This document shows positions 63,078 through 64,000 of a stretch of DNA of 64,000 nt, piece by piece (the first letter of the stretch is position 1; each line of letters opens with the position of its first letter). Origin of the DNA: Nocardioides sp. Root122 (lineage in GTDB: Bacteria; Actinomycetota; Actinomycetes; Propionibacteriales; Nocardioidaceae); the NCBI RefSeq assembly GCF_001425025.1, contig NZ_LMDE01000010.1:454212-518211 (forward strand), read 5' to 3'. The position numbers were made by a program, and so were the translations under genes. Below the pieces are notes generated by a model, which saw only the letters and a list, made by a program, of their open reading frames with translations, ran no database searches and was not told the origin of the DNA.

Positions 63078-64000
63078 CGGGGCGGCGCGGCCGACCGGTG
63101 ATCGGTGAGTCGCAGGAGCATCTTGCGGAGCTCGTCGTACCAGAGCACGACCGACCCGAGGGCGACGCACACGGCCCAGTGGGTCAGGTCCATGGATGCT
63201 GTGCCGAAGGCGACCTGGAGGAACGGGACTTCGACGACGGCGACTTGTAGCGCCACGCTCAGCCCCAGCGCGGCCCACAGCCACCTGTTGCCGAAGAGGC
63301 CATGGAAGGCGCTTGTCGTTTCCGAGCGGGCGTTGAGGGAGTTGAACAGCTGGGCGAGCACGAGGGTGGTGAAGCCGGCGGTGCGGGCGACGTCGAGGGT
63401 GTCGTCGCCCGCGACCAGGCCGCCCGGCAGGAACAGGTCGATCGCGAAGAGCGTCACGAGGGCCATGACCAACCCGATGGCCGCGATTCCTCTCCACATC
63501 CGGGCGTCGATCGCCCGGTCCGTCATCTTGCGTGGTGCCCGCGCCATGACGTCGTCGATCTCCGGGTCGATTCCCATGGCCAGTGCGGGCGTGGAATCGG
63601 TGATCAGGTTGATCCACAGGATCTGGGTCGCGAGCAGCGGCAGCACGACCGCGGACCCGTCGCTCGCCTCGCTGAGCCCGATGGCGCCGGCCAGGACGAC
63701 TCCGAGGAAGACGGTGAGCACCTCGCCCATGTTCGACGACAGCAGGTACCGCAGGAACTTCTTGATGTTCTCGAAGATGACACGACCTTGCCGGACCGCG
63801 GCGACGATCGTGGCGAAGTTGTCGTCCGCCAGGATCATTCGCGAGGCCTCCTTGGTGACCTCGGTCCCGGTGATGCCCATCGCTACCCCAATGTCGGCCG
63901 ACTTGAGCGCGGGGGCGTCGTTGACGCCGTCGCCGGTCATGGACACGATCTGGCCATCTGACTGCAGCGAGTCGACGAGCCTGAGCTTGTGCTGGGGTGC
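63074..64000 (-). CDS. Cation-translocating P-type ATPase, C-terminal part (partial)
   Basis: The last 308 residues of a type II (Ca2+/Na+/K+-like) P-type ATPase, open at the window end. The hinge motif TGDGVNDAPALKSADIGVAMG of the P domain is complete. ASRMILADDNFATIVAAVRQGRVIFENIKKFLRYLLSSN leads into helix 5. M5 to M10 contain WINLITDSTPALAMG, with the Asn-x-x-Asp cation site of helix 6. The phosphorylation DKTGT lies outside the window. Such pumps expel Ca2+ or other cations. It overlaps the 82-residue gene downstream. Some codons here are less GC-rich than in the core region, a possible sign of later acquisition. Confidence 0.9.
   Translation of the reverse strand, partial: APQHKLRLVDSLQSDGQIVSMTGDGVNDAPALKSADIGVAMGITGTEVTKEASRMILADDNFATIVAAVRQGRVIFENIKKFLRYLLSSNMGEVLTVFLGVVLAGAIGLSEASDGSAVVLPLLATQILWINLITDSTPALAMGIDPEIDDVMARAPRKMTDRAIDARMWRGIAAIGLVMALVTLFAIDLFLPGGLVAGDDTLDVARTAGFTTLVLAQLFNSLNARSETTSAFHGLFGNRWLWAALGLSVALQVAVVEVPFLQVAFGTASMDLTHWAVCVALGSVVLWYDELRKMLLRLTDHRSAAPPR

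Noticed and set aside
62710..63108. 132-codon plus-strand frame after the methyltransferase
   Set aside because: It has no family resemblance, no ribosome site or -10, and an uneven composition. It crosses the hairpins and the antisense side of the 82-residue gene and ATPase.

Overview
This is a 64 kb stretch of a high-GC (about 70% by eye) actinobacterial chromosome. Gene content and order fit a Nocardioides-like member of the Propionibacteriales; that placement is inference from gene content, since the window holds no rRNA or marker suited to typing. Genes are tightly packed on both strands. Many neighbours overlap by four bases (ATGA or GTGA). Many first genes of operons have a -10-like YANNNT hexamer only 6-8 bases before the start codon, as expected for leaderless mRNAs. 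No rRNA, tRNA, CRISPR array, insertion sequence or prophage was seen.

Layout. 1-12 kb: the end of a membrane protein gene, ribosomal protein S1, a patatin-like hydrolase, an AMP-forming ligase, a GlxA/AraC-type regulator facing a 52-residue membrane protein across a long palindrome, a class Ic aspartate aminotransferase, an ABC exporter facing a MarR regulator, dephospho-CoA kinase, a lipoprotein glycosidase and a primary-like sigma factor. 12-23 kb: a 0.7 kb non-coding stretch, DNA polymerase IV, a DUF4192 protein, a GCS2-type ligase, a universal stress protein, and a redox locus (MarR plus glucose-dehydrogenase-like enzyme, divergent from a molybdopterin oxidoreductase with two small partner proteins). 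23-31 kb: a base-excision repair protein, the primary sigma factor, and mostly secreted or membrane proteins.

31-63 kb carries a conserved actinobacterial core: topoisomerase IV ParE and ParC, an LprG-P55 type lipid export pair, a protein acetyltransferase/acyl-CoA synthetase fusion, thymidine kinase, SepH (cell division), coproporphyrin ferrochelatase, an inositol monophosphatase, dUTPase, the conserved proteins DUF4193, DUF4235, DUF3093, DUF3710, DUF3159 and an OB-fold protein, two TrkA-type potassium regulators, a KimA-like permease and a TRAM/TrmA RNA methyltransferase. From memory this order resembles the sigA-dut-ceoBC segment of Mycobacterium tuberculosis and the hrdB-parE-parC-dut segment of Streptomyces. 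The window ends in a type II P-type cation ATPase that is translationally coupled to an unrecognised 82-residue membrane protein.

Together the core genes cover transcription, chromosome decatenation, division, nucleotide pool sanitation, haem synthesis and potassium homeostasis. The accessory material is concentrated at 4-6, 8-9, 17-23, 25-30, 54-55 and 62-64 kb. The least explained items are the molybdoenzyme locus, the three-palindrome array at 54.6 kb, and the small coupled or divergent membrane proteins.
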